From CAZJBP01 sp964544115 (GTDB taxonomy: Bacteria; Verrucomicrobiota; Kiritimatiellia; UBA8416; JADHWI01), in assembly GCA_964544115.1 (NCBI GenBank), contig CAZJBP010000092.1, positions 1 to 15,200 of the forward strand: 15,200 bases of DNA, written 5' to 3'. Shown piece by piece: positions 7,133 through 13,553 of the stretch. The position numbers were made by a program, and so were the translations under genes. How positions within the stretch are numbered: position 1 is the first letter of the stretch; each line of letters opens with the position of its first letter. The notes under the pieces were generated by a model. That model made no database searches, had not been told where the DNA came from, and saw only the letters and a list, made by a program, of their open reading frames with translations.

Positions 7133-8011
7133 TCACCGCGGCCTGGCCGAGAAGTCACGAATCCAGCCCATGCTGTCCATACCCCACACGAAGCCCACCC
7201 CGCCGTGGTCCAGCGTCTGGTCACCGACGGGCTCTCCCATCTTCTCGTCCTGCACGTCCACCAGGCTCTCGCCATCCACCCAGATCTGGATGCGTTCGCC
7301 GGACACATCGATCCGGAACTTGTTCCCATTGGTTGCGTCGAGCTTCAGCCCGTCCCCTTTGGCCAACATGCGCCCACCGTCGCTCGTCGGGTTGCCGTAC
7401 CCGCACGGCACGGCGCAGTATTCGTTGTAAGTGGATCGCAAGCTCCAATCGCCGCTTTGCTCAACGTTGAGCACGTAGCAGCTTACGCCGCGCTCGTTGA
7501 AGCTCTCCTTGGCGTTCACCACATGGAACAGGATGCTGCCGTTCCTGTAGTCCAGCGGCAGTCCGTAGGGATTCAAGGCCGGGTTCACGCCGCTCATGCA
7601 GAACTGGCACTCGATGCTGTAATCCTTCCACCCCGTGCTGCCGATGTTGGTGACGAGCACCGGGCCGCGTCCGTTGCCGCTGTGTCCGTAGTTGAAGCCG
7701 GGGCGCGCCTTGGGCAAAGAGACCAACTTATCGCCCTGCACCTCGAATTGCGTCCGCCAGGGCATCCAGTTCACGCCCCCAAAGGACAGCGTCCCCTCAC
7801 CAGCCGGTAACTCGCCCCCACAAGACACAACACGCAGGCCCTTGATGTGCTCCGAGGCCACCTTCACCTTGCCGAACGCCGTATCGAGCTTCAGCGCCCC
7901 GAGGTCGACCACGCCCTTGAGCTTGTCGCCGTTCCTGAGCTCCAGCGATGCCGTCTCGTGATCCTCACCGATCCGGAGCGTCTGGATCTGCTTCAACGCC
8001 ACATCCATCTT
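7133..8011 (-). CDS. Array gene 7b (5' end lost in assembly gap): constant module + DUF1080-like domain
   Basis: The visible 292 residues run from KMDVALKQIQTL, in the middle of motif copy A of the constant module, to the stop at 7133. The signal peptide and about 59 N-terminal residues, judged from array gene 9, lie in the N run. After copy B (NGDKLKG) comes a concanavalin-like domain resembling DUF1080 (3-keto-disaccharide hydrolase-like): GGVNWMPWRTQFEVQGDK, WKDYSIECQF, GNKFRIDVSGERIQIWVDGE and LDHGGVGF. It is about 60% identical by eye to array gene 9 over the whole C-terminal half, so the two are duplicates. It reads in frame with gene 7a across the gap only by chance of the placeholder length. 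Catalytic activity is doubtful: most such domains of this size act in binding, and I see no defined active site. Confidence 0.85.
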   Translation of the reverse strand, partial: KMDVALKQIQTLRIGEDHETASLELRNGDKLKGVVDLGALKLDTAFGKVKVASEHIKGLRVVSCGGELPAGEGTLSFGGVNWMPWRTQFEVQGDKLVSLPKARPGFNYGHSGNGRGPVLVTNIGSTGWKDYSIECQFCMSGVNPALNPYGLPLDYRNGSILFHVVNAKESFNERGVSCYVLNVEQSGDWSLRSTYNEYCAVPCGYGNPTSDGGRMLAKGDGLKLDATNGNKFRIDVSGERIQIWVDGESLVDVQDEKMGEPVGDQTLDHGGVGFVWGMDSMGWIRDFSARPR

Positions 8012-8111
8012 NNNNNNNNNNNNNNNNNNNNNNNNNNNNNNNNNNNNNNNNNNNNNNNNNNNNNNNNNNNNNNNNNNNNNNNNNNNNNNNNNNNNNNNNN
8101 NNNNNNNNNNN
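8012..8111. other. Assembly gap (100 N)
   Basis: A run of exactly 100 N, the usual size for a gap of unknown length. By paralogue comparison it must hide at least the last 20 or so codons and stop of gene 7a, an intergenic spacer, and the first 59 or so codons of gene 7b, about 240-300 bases. The true gap is therefore longer than 100, and further array members could be missing. It falls in the repeated constant-module region, where short-read assemblies tend to break. Confidence 0.97.
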
Positions 8112-9124
8112 ACATCGTCCAGCAGGCCGTTGAAATGCCGGCTTTCCCCTCTTGTGGCGCCAACCGCGTCCCAGCCCACGAGGAGCGGGAAGTGCTGCGC
8201 CACCGTGCCGCCGAGGAACCGCGACGTTTCACTGGCGGAGCAAAGTGCGCCGTCCATATACGCCCTCACAAGGCCGTCGCCTCCGACCAGCGGGGATTTC
8301 CAGGTTCCGGTGAGCAGGTGCCACTCAGGGGTAGACAGAAACCCCACCGGCGTCATCATGGCGGCCGTGTATGCCGTTCCGTTGCCCACATAGACCATCG
8401 CGTCGTTCTTGCCCGGAGCCCCCTCACTCAAGGCGAGGACTTCGTACAGATTGCCGGGAGCGTATAGGCATAGGATCCCGCTGTGGGGCGTGGTGGACGA
8501 TGGGCGGACCCACGCCGAGAGCGTCACTTCCGTGAACCCGTTGGCCAACGACGGGTTCCCCGTGTCAATGTAGCTTTCCGCTCCGTCGAACCGGCAAGCC
8601 CCGCCGCTGATTCCTGCGTCTGTCCACGCCACGCCGCCGTGGATCGTGCCGTCGTTCCGCATCCCGCTCCGGTCGGCGACCTTGCCGCCTTCGTCCCGGT
8701 CGAACGCGTAGTGCAGAACCAGCCCTTTGCTGAGCGCCTCCGACAGCGCCCCGTCGAACAGCATGAAGCGCACCTCTTTCACCTGTTCCATGCCGATCGA
8801 CACTTTCCCGAAGAGCGTCTCCAACTTGAGGCCCTTCAGATCGATCACGCCCTTGAGCTTGTCGCCGTTGCGCAGTTCCAGCGATGCCGTCTCATGATCG
8901 GCCGCTACCCCGATCACAAGAACGTCCTTCAACGGCACGTCCATCTTGGCATACGACGTCTCCACGGATACCGACTCCATGCGCGGGGTCCCGATGACGC
9001 GCGAGCCGTCGATCAGGTCCACCTCCAACCTCAGAATCGGCAGGGCCACGTCCTCTTCGGCCCCGACGGTGCTGTTCAGCGCCACGGCGGAGAGAATCAC
9101 GATGCAAAGCAGACTCGTCTTCAT
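8112..9124 (-). CDS. Array gene 7a (3' end lost in assembly gap): secreted constant module + LamG domain
   Basis: The visible 337 residues run from the ATG at 9124 to the gap. The signal peptide (MKTSLLCIVILSAVALNST) ends near VGA-E at residue 22. The constant module is at 31-122 (DGSRVIG, NGDKLKG, TLFGKVSI). A LamG domain follows: GLVLHYAFDRDEGGKV, ESYIDTG, VTLSAWVRP, EWHLLTGTW, VRAYMDG and HFNGLLDD, where the gap cuts it just before the expected DEVxIYNRAL ending. GGAAGGG lies 6 bases before the ATG. It starts 44 bases after gene 8. It should be treated as a separate gene from 7b, because a signal peptide plus constant module is never followed in the other members by a second constant module. 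Confidence 0.87.
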
Positions 9125-9168
9125 GTCATCCCTTCCTGATTACCTGCGTTCCTGATGGAAGCGCCCCC

Positions 9169-10206
9169 TCACTTCGGCAAGTCGCCAAGCTGACGGATCT
9201 CTTCTCCTCCCAGTGCGCGGTTGTAAATGCGCACTTCATCCACCAGGCCGTTGAAATACATGTCAGACCAGCTGATGAAGGGGATGCGCGACATGTTCCC
9301 GATGACCAGCTTGGTGTCGGGGCCATCCCAGACCGGCGTCGGTGAATCCGCGATCCGGGTCTCCTTCTCCAGCTTTCCGTCGATGTAGTACCGCATCATC
9401 TCGCCATCATACGTCCCGACCAGGTGGCACCACTGGTTCAGCGGAAGATTCCCGGGCCCGGCCACCACCGTCGGACAGGTTGAGCCGTTCTGCACGACGA
9501 AGACTCCCTTTCCGTATCCGTGCCCGATCGCGAGCTCAAAAGCGCCCTGTTTGTCCGTTGAAATCGGACCGCGGTTGATCACGTGGCCGTAAAGAGTGTG
9601 ACCGGTCACAGAGACCCAGAGGGAAACGGTCATCCCGCTCCATCCGTTCATGTTCAGCTCCGGTGAGGGCGCCACGACGTAGGTGTCCTTGCTGCGCAAC
9701 CGGGCCGCTTTCCCCCTGCCCCCGGCGTCATACACGGGAGCGCCCACCCCGTCGCCGTCATTTCCCCGTCCGCTCTGATCCCTCACCTTCTCGCCGTCCT
9801 CGTCAAAGGTGTAGTGCAGAACGAGCCCGCTGTCGGCTTTGCCAGCCATGAGGGCGATCTTGCGGCACTGCGCCAACGGAACCTCGACGTCCCCGAAGAG
9901 TGTCTTCAGGTTGAGAACGTGGATCTTCAGGACACCCGACAGCCGGTCGTTGTTGAGGAGCCGGATCTCGACGGTCTCCCGGTCCTCGTTGAACCGGATG
10001 CTCCGGATCTGCCGGGCCGGCAGCGCAACCTCGCCAAAGAAGCTCACCAGTCGAAAGGAACTCTCCGCCGTGGTCCCCACCAGACGGGACCCGTCGATCA
10101 ACTCCATCGACACCCGCACCGGCTCCGCCTCCTTCTCCTCCGCCCGGGCCACGCCGGCCGCAAAGATCGCCACCATCAGCAGGACACCTTGCATACGCCT
10201 ATTCAT
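9169..10206 (-). CDS. Array gene 8: secreted LamG protein with divergent constant module
   Basis: A 345-residue exported protein and the outlier of the array. The signal peptide ends near ARA-E (22). The constant module (30-120) is recognisable but divergent: copy A at 38-72 reads DGSRLVG...FFGEVALPARQIRSI and copy B at 85-119 reads NNDRLSG...LFGDVEVPLAQCRKI. Both copies keep the FG and the P that most other members have lost in one copy, so this may be closer to the ancestral form. Its DNA lacks the conserved stretch around NGDKLKG seen in the other members. A LamG domain follows (about 126-345): GLVLHYTFDEDGEK, GMTVSLWVSVTG, QWCHLVGTYDGE, RYYIDGK and YFNGLVDEVRIYNRALG. AAGGAGG lies 6 bases before the ATG. 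It ends 44 bases before gene 7a and begins 21 bases after gene 9. Confidence 0.9.
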   Translation of the reverse strand: MNRRMQGVLLMVAIFAAGVARAEEKEAEPVRVSMELIDGSRLVGTTAESSFRLVSFFGEVALPARQIRSIRFNEDRETVEIRLLNNDRLSGVLKIHVLNLKTLFGDVEVPLAQCRKIALMAGKADSGLVLHYTFDEDGEKVRDQSGRGNDGDGVGAPVYDAGGRGKAARLRSKDTYVVAPSPELNMNGWSGMTVSLWVSVTGHTLYGHVINRGPISTDKQGAFELAIGHGYGKGVFVVQNGSTCPTVVAGPGNLPLNQWCHLVGTYDGEMMRYYIDGKLEKETRIADSPTPVWDGPDTKLVIGNMSRIPFISWSDMYFNGLVDEVRIYNRALGGEEIRQLGDLPK

Positions 10207-10227
10207 GTCATCCTCCTTAGCAACCCC

Positions 10228-11283
10228 TCACAGCGCTCTGACCGAGAAGTTGCGGATCCAAATCATGCATTCCCAGGGCGTGCCAAAGCCGACGCCGCCG
10301 TGGTCGAGCGTCTGGCCGCCGACGCACTCGCCCATCTTGTCGTCCGTCACGTCAGCTATCTGCTTGCCATCGACCCACACCTGGATGCGCGTACCGCACA
10401 CATCGATCCGGAACTTGTTTCCGGCCTGCGGGTCGAGTTTCAGCCCGCTTCCCTGCGCCAGCGCGCGATTGCCCTCGATGTGGGGATTGCTCCAGCCGGA
10501 GGATGTGGGGCAATAGAGGTTGCAGTAGCAGCTCAGGCCCCAGGTCCCGTCAGCGCCGAGGCCCAGGGTATAGAGGCTCGTGCCGCGTTGATTCCAGCTC
10601 TCCTTCGCGTCGGCGACATGGAACATGATGTAACCGGCTCTGTGGTCCAGCGGCAGACCGTGCGGATTGAACGCCGGGTCCACTCCGCGCATGCAGTACT
10701 CGAACTCCACGCTGTAGTCCTTCCACTCAGCGCTGCCGACGTTGCTCACCAACGTGGCCCCCCGCCCGTTTCCGCCGTGGCCGTAGTTGAACCCCGGCCG
10801 TGCCTTGGGCAGGGAAACCAGTTTATCCCCCTGCACCTCGAACGCGGTCCGCCACGGAACCCAGTTCACGCCCCCGAAGGAGATCGACCCCTCGCCGGCG
10901 GGCAACGACCCGCAGGCCAGCACGACCCGCAGGCTCTTGATGTGCTCCGGGCCGACTGACACCTTTCCGAACGCCGTATCGAGTTCCAGCGTCCCGAGGT
11001 TGACGACGCCCTTGAGCTTGTCGCCGTTGCGCAACTCGATCGACGCGGTCTCCCGGTCCTCACCGATGCGGATCGTCAGGATCTGCCTCAACTGGACGTC
11101 CATCTTGGCATAGGACGTCTCCACAGCCACCGATTCGATCCCGGGTGTACCGATGATGTGCGAGCCATCAACCAAGTCGACTTCAAGGCGCGGTTGCGGA
11201 TCGGGTTTGTCCGATCCAGCCCATGCTCCGCCACCCAGTGCAATTGCCGACAGGACCGCCACGCAGAATGTGAATCTCTTCAT
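10228..11283 (-). CDS. Array gene 9: secreted constant module + DUF1080-like domain protein
   Basis: A 351-residue exported protein. The signal peptide (MKRFTFCVAVLSAIALGGG) is cut near AWA-G (22). The constant module is at 31-122 (DGSHIIG at 39, NGDKLKG at 86, TAFGKVSV). The remaining 220 or so residues form a DUF1080-type concanavalin-like domain: FGGVNWVPWRTAFEVQGDK, PGFNYGHGGNGRG, WKDYSVEFEYCM, GNKFRIDVCGTRIQVWVDGK and LDHGGVGF. It closely matches gene 7b and differs from the LamG members. The DUF1080 family includes 3-keto-glycoside hydrolases and many non-catalytic sugar-binding domains; which applies here cannot be read from the sequence. GGAG stands 8 bases before the ATG. Spacing to gene 10 is 32 bases and to gene 8 is 21, supporting a shared transcript. 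Confidence 0.9.
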   Translation of the reverse strand: MKRFTFCVAVLSAIALGGGAWAGSDKPDPQPRLEVDLVDGSHIIGTPGIESVAVETSYAKMDVQLRQILTIRIGEDRETASIELRNGDKLKGVVNLGTLELDTAFGKVSVGPEHIKSLRVVLACGSLPAGEGSISFGGVNWVPWRTAFEVQGDKLVSLPKARPGFNYGHGGNGRGATLVSNVGSAEWKDYSVEFEYCMRGVDPAFNPHGLPLDHRAGYIMFHVADAKESWNQRGTSLYTLGLGADGTWGLSCYCNLYCPTSSGWSNPHIEGNRALAQGSGLKLDPQAGNKFRIDVCGTRIQVWVDGKQIADVTDDKMGECVGGQTLDHGGVGFGTPWECMIWIRNFSVRAL

Positions 11284-11315
11284 GTCATTTCTCCACCTGT
11301 TGTCCGCCCGCTCGA

Positions 11316-12386
11316 TTACTCCTCCGCGCGGTCACTGAAATCCGTCTTCGCGTGGCTCCAGATCTTGATGTTGTCGTAAACGACGCGGCCAGCCGGCATC
11401 CCCTGGTGCCATAGCAGTCCGAACCGCCCCGTTGCAGGCACCAGAGGCCTGATGTGGCCCCCGGCTCCGCGCCAGATGCTGGAGTTGAGCTTGCCATCCA
11501 CGTACGCGGCAACCGTGCGCTGGCCGTTATCCACACCGGGGATCCCGGCGCTGGCCCAGACCATGGCGTAATGATGCCAGTCACCGGCGGAATCGGTTCC
11601 GAGCGCACGCGCGTAGGTCCACTGCCCGTACTGACCCGTCGCCCCGTTGGACAGCCCTGGAATATCGGCAATCAGCCCCCCGTTCGACTGGCCGTCGTTG
11701 CCGTTGAGATGAAGCAGCATGAAGAGTACCGCCCCCTTGCCCTCGTCGCCTGCGATCAGGCCGGGCCGGGCTCCCCATGCGAGATCGTTGGGAAAGTCCA
11801 CCAGCTTTGCCCAGAACTCGACGCAGCCGTCGGGTCCGGATACGGTTTCGACAGGAAACGTGACTCCGTATTGTTCGTTCATGTTCAGTTCAATGCCAGT
11901 CCCGAACCGGCCGGGAACAAAGCTGCCGGCGTTCAGTGTGCCACCGGGGCCCACGCGGCTGTATTTCACATCGCTCTCCGACCCGAGGCGGTTCCACAAT
12001 ACCAGGCCCTTCTGAACTCCGCCCAACACCACGCGGAGTTCCCGGATGTGCTGGACCGGGATGGCGACATTCCCGAAGACCGTCGTGAGCTGGATGGGTT
12101 CAAGAGTGATCACCCCCTTCAGCTTATCGCCGTTCTGCAGGTCGAGCGATGCCGTCTCGTGATCGTCGCCCATCGAGACGGCGAGGATCTGCCTGAGCTG
12201 GACGTCCATTTTGGCATAAGACGTCTCCAAGGGAACGGACTCAAGACCCGCAGTCCCGATGATGTGCGAGCCATCGACCAGGTCCAGTTCCAGCTGAACC
12301 GGCTCCCTGGCGTCGTCCCTGGCCTGGCACAGAGAACTGATACCCAGCGCCACCACCAAGCCCACCACAGCCCTGCATGCTTTCAT
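11316..12386 (-). CDS. Array gene 10: secreted constant module + concanavalin/LamG-like protein; first gene of the array
   Basis: A 356-residue exported protein and the promoter-proximal array gene. The frame extends 50 codons upstream, but the ATG at 12386 has AGGAG 6 bases before it and begins the signal peptide (MKACRAVVGLVVALGISSLC, cut near QAR). The constant module is at about 30-120 (DGSHIIG at 38, NGDKLKG at 85, TVFGNVAIPVQHIREL). The C-terminal domain (about 125-356) is a LamG-like sandwich that lacks the usual opening and closing motifs: GTGIELNMNEQYGVTFP, GCVEFWAKL, DWHHYAMVWAS, VAAYVDGK and VVYDNIKIWSHAKTDF. The Q-L/T-E-P and PIQLTT wording sets its constant module apart from genes 1-5. 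About 190 gene-free bases with a candidate promoter lie upstream. Function inferred: extracellular binding protein. Confidence 0.88.
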   Translation of the reverse strand: MKACRAVVGLVVALGISSLCQARDDAREPVQLELDLVDGSHIIGTAGLESVPLETSYAKMDVQLRQILAVSMGDDHETASLDLQNGDKLKGVITLEPIQLTTVFGNVAIPVQHIRELRVVLGGVQKGLVLWNRLGSESDVKYSRVGPGGTLNAGSFVPGRFGTGIELNMNEQYGVTFPVETVSGPDGCVEFWAKLVDFPNDLAWGARPGLIAGDEGKGAVLFMLLHLNGNDGQSNGGLIADIPGLSNGATGQYGQWTYARALGTDSAGDWHHYAMVWASAGIPGVDNGQRTVAAYVDGKLNSSIWRGAGGHIRPLVPATGRFGLLWHQGMPAGRVVYDNIKIWSHAKTDFSDRAEE

Positions 12387-12436
12387 TGAGGACTCCTTGC
12401 CACTGGACACCCGGCGACTCCCACGGGCGATATTCA

Positions 12437-12465
12437 ACCCTACACCGAGCGTGGAGTTGTCACAA
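12437..12465 (-). promoter_or_regulatory. Candidate promoter of the paralogue array
   Basis: On the minus strand TTGTGA (12465-12460), a 17-base spacer and TAGGGT (12442-12437) form a weak sigma-70-like promoter 51 bases before the first array start. The -35 box lies inside an 11-base inverted repeat (GTTGT, one base, ACAAC; 12456-12466) that could be an operator. Matches to consensus are 4/6 and 3/6, so this is a suggestion only. An array promoter is expected somewhere in 12387-12570, because a terminator precedes that stretch. Confidence 0.3.
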
Positions 12466-12570
12466 CCACGTAAAAACCTCGTAAGAGACCTGCAAACGAC
12501 GGCAACCGTGGAAACACCTGCGAATCCGCCTTTCACATAGGAGACGTTCGTCGGGAGCCCCGTCTTGGGC

Positions 12571-12608
12571 TAAAAAAGAGCAGGGCCGCCCCGAACGGGA
12601 CGGCCCTG
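12571..12608 (-). terminator. Intrinsic terminator of the cysteine-rich protein gene
   Basis: A hairpin at 12581-12608 has arms CAGGGCCG / CGGCCCTG, one mismatch, a further CCC/GGG pair and a GAAC loop. On the minus strand it is followed by CTCTTTTTTA. It sits 22 bases past the stop at 12631, a textbook rho-independent terminator that separates the cysteine-rich gene from the paralogue array. Confidence 0.93.
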
Positions 12609-12630
12609 TCGTGATTCGCTCGAAGTAGGT

Positions 12631-13032
12631 CTACTTCGATTCCGTCTTCTCTTCCTTAGCGGCCTTGCACCCGCCGCAGCCGGCCATGTCCTTGACGCTC
12701 ACCGTCAGGACGTCCTTGCCGCAGCTGCACTTCGCCGTATCGTCGGCGTTCACGGTGCACTTGCAGTCGCCGCCGCAGGGGCACAGCGTCGCGCTGCCGT
12801 CCTTGCACGCCAGCACGCGCATCTTCACCAGGTCCGTGTTGCACTTGGCGCACTTGCCGGCGTCCGCCGCCACCGTCTTGCACGCGGTACACGCGAAGAC
12901 AGCCGCGTCCTTCGCGCAGGCATCCTTCTGCACCGCCGCCGCCTTGTCACCCGGGCACGAGCCGCAGTTGGCCAGCACCGCCGACGCGGACAGCAGAACC
13001 CCACACACCACCAGAACCATCATCTTGCGCAT
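12631..13032 (-). CDS. Small secreted cysteine-rich protein, probably metal-binding
   Basis: A 133-residue protein with a signal peptide (residues 1 to about 21, ALA-N). The mature part has 16 cysteines, mostly in CxxC or CxC pairs: C23/C26, C48/C51, C61/C64, C84/C86, C90/C92, C102/C104 and C119/C122, plus C39 and C76. The middle (CTACKT...CAKCNTDL) resembles a zinc-ribbon-like pair, and the tail is Lys/Glu-rich. Such spacing suits metal (Zn, Cu) or iron-sulphur binding, or several disulphides; I recognise no named family. GGAGG lies 6 bases before the ATG at 13032, which fixes the start over the later Met4 and Met5. It has its own promoter, a palindrome at the transcript start, and a strong terminator, so it is a single-gene unit, unrelated in sequence to the array downstream. 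Possible roles are metal storage or sensing in the periplasm (inference). Confidence 0.88.
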   Translation of the reverse strand: MRKMMVLVVCGVLLSASAVLANCGSCPGDKAAAVQKDACAKDAAVFACTACKTVAADAGKCAKCNTDLVKMRVLACKDGSATLCPCGGDCKCTVNADDTAKCSCGKDVLTVSVKDMAGCGGCKAAKEEKTESK

Positions 13033-13056
13033 AACCCACCTCCACTTGCTATGTTC

Positions 13057-13075
13057 CGTGTGAACTGCTCACACG
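13057..13075 (-). promoter_or_regulatory. Palindrome at the predicted transcript start of the cysteine-rich gene
   Basis: A perfect inverted repeat CGTGTGA-GCAGT-TCACACG (7-base arms, 5-base loop) begins about 7 bases after the -10 box and ends 24 bases before the ATG. It could be a repressor operator or a 5' stem that stabilises the mRNA. It resembles a CRP/FNR-type half-site pair, but with 5 instead of 6 central bases. Confidence 0.5.
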
Positions 13076-13081
13076 CCGGAT

Positions 13082-13110
13082 AGACTACCCGCACGCCGAG
13101 CCGGTGTCAA
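13082..13110 (-). promoter_or_regulatory. Sigma-70-type promoter of the cysteine-rich gene
   Basis: On the minus strand a perfect TTGACA (13110-13105), a 17-base spacer and TAGTCT (13087-13082) lie between the small membrane protein gene and the cysteine-rich gene. The predicted transcript start is near 13075. The -10 match is only 3/6, but the perfect -35 box, ideal spacing and position in front of a stand-alone gene make it credible. Confidence 0.6.
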
Positions 13111-13122
13111 CGAGTCGGTCAG

Positions 13123-13404
13123 CTACGATCGCGCCTGCCGGTGTCGCCTCACGGCGCCACCGACAAGCTGCCCGCCGAGATAGGCGGCCAGAAACAGCGG
13201 AAAGGTCGTGATCCTCCACCCGACCCCCATGAGCAGGCGAATCGCCACGATCAGAGGAATCGGGGCGTGGACGGCCATGAACCAGAGCGCCGAGAACCTG
13301 CGGGTGCCGGCGCGCCAGAATCCGAAGGGGATGTTGACGAGGGCGGCGCAAACGGCCGCGACCACCACCGCATGCGTGAAGATTGTGGCGAGATCCATGT
13401 GCAT
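13123..13404 (-). CDS. Small integral membrane protein, unknown function
   Basis: About 93 residues if translation begins at the ATG at 13404 (MHMDLATIFTHAVV...), which has AGGGG 10 bases upstream. The longer choice at 13443 adds 13 residues, but its GAGG abuts the ATG directly. Three hydrophobic segments are visible: the first before NIPFGFWRAG, the second around LWFMAVHAPIPLIVAIRLLMGV and the third around FPLFLAAYLGGQLVGG. The conserved-looking pieces NIPFGFWR, WFMAVHAPIPL and GGQLVGG remind me of a widespread uncharacterised small membrane protein, but I cannot name the family. A basic C-terminus (RRHRQARS) suggests the tail lies in the cytoplasm. It ends 13 bases before the promoter of the cysteine-rich gene and begins 149 bases after the solenoid protein gene, so co-transcription with the latter is possible. 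Confidence 0.75.
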   Translation of the reverse strand: MHMDLATIFTHAVVVAAVCAALVNIPFGFWRAGTRRFSALWFMAVHAPIPLIVAIRLLMGVGWRITTFPLFLAAYLGGQLVGGAVRRHRQARS

Positions 13405-13553
13405 TGACGGGACGCCCCTAGCCGGCGCGTGTGCGCGTGACATCCTCGAAGCGTTCGGGCTTCACGGCGGGTGTTTATACCAGAGCGCCGCCAGCAGCGC
13501 AAGAACGACGGGCGGAATCCACGGGAAGACAGGCAGCCTTCAGCCGCGGCGGT
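13405..13553. other. Spacer without a convincing gene
   Basis: The 149 bases between the solenoid protein gene and the small membrane protein contain no clear promoter or terminator. A minus-strand frame near 13480-13550 reads like a short hydrophobic helix followed by WYKHPP and a stop. It has no acceptable start codon or ribosome site and may be chance or a remnant. Confidence 0.4.

Noticed and set aside
7105..7329. Upstream extension of gene 6 by 75 codons
   Set aside because: It overlaps the 3' end of gene 7b, has an unlikely Trp/Arg-rich composition and would bury the signal peptide; the ATG at 7104 has a strong ribosome site.
7133..9124. A single 663-residue protein with two constant modules
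   Set aside because: The frame passes through 100 N; domain order and paralogue lengths show two genes joined by a placeholder gap.
720..12130. A CRISPR-like or phage-like regular repeat, suggested by recurring ~1-kb sequence such as CTTGAGCTTGTCGCC
   Set aside because: The repeats are the coding sequence of the constant module in successive genes, imperfect and about 1 kb apart, with no short spacers.
1..12386. A diversity-generating retroelement acting on the variable C-terminal domains
   Set aside because: No reverse transcriptase, template repeat or adenine-directed variation is visible; the C-terminal differences are whole-domain differences.
13057..13075. A CRP/FNR binding site
   Set aside because: The half-sites TGTGA and TCACA are there, but the spacing is 5 rather than 6 and the position at +1 is not that of an activator site; reported only as a palindrome.
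13478..13552. Short minus-strand frame encoding a hydrophobic helix ending WYKHPP
   Set aside because: It has no ATG or GTG start and no ribosome site, and a stop precedes it closely. It could be a remnant but cannot be supported as a gene.
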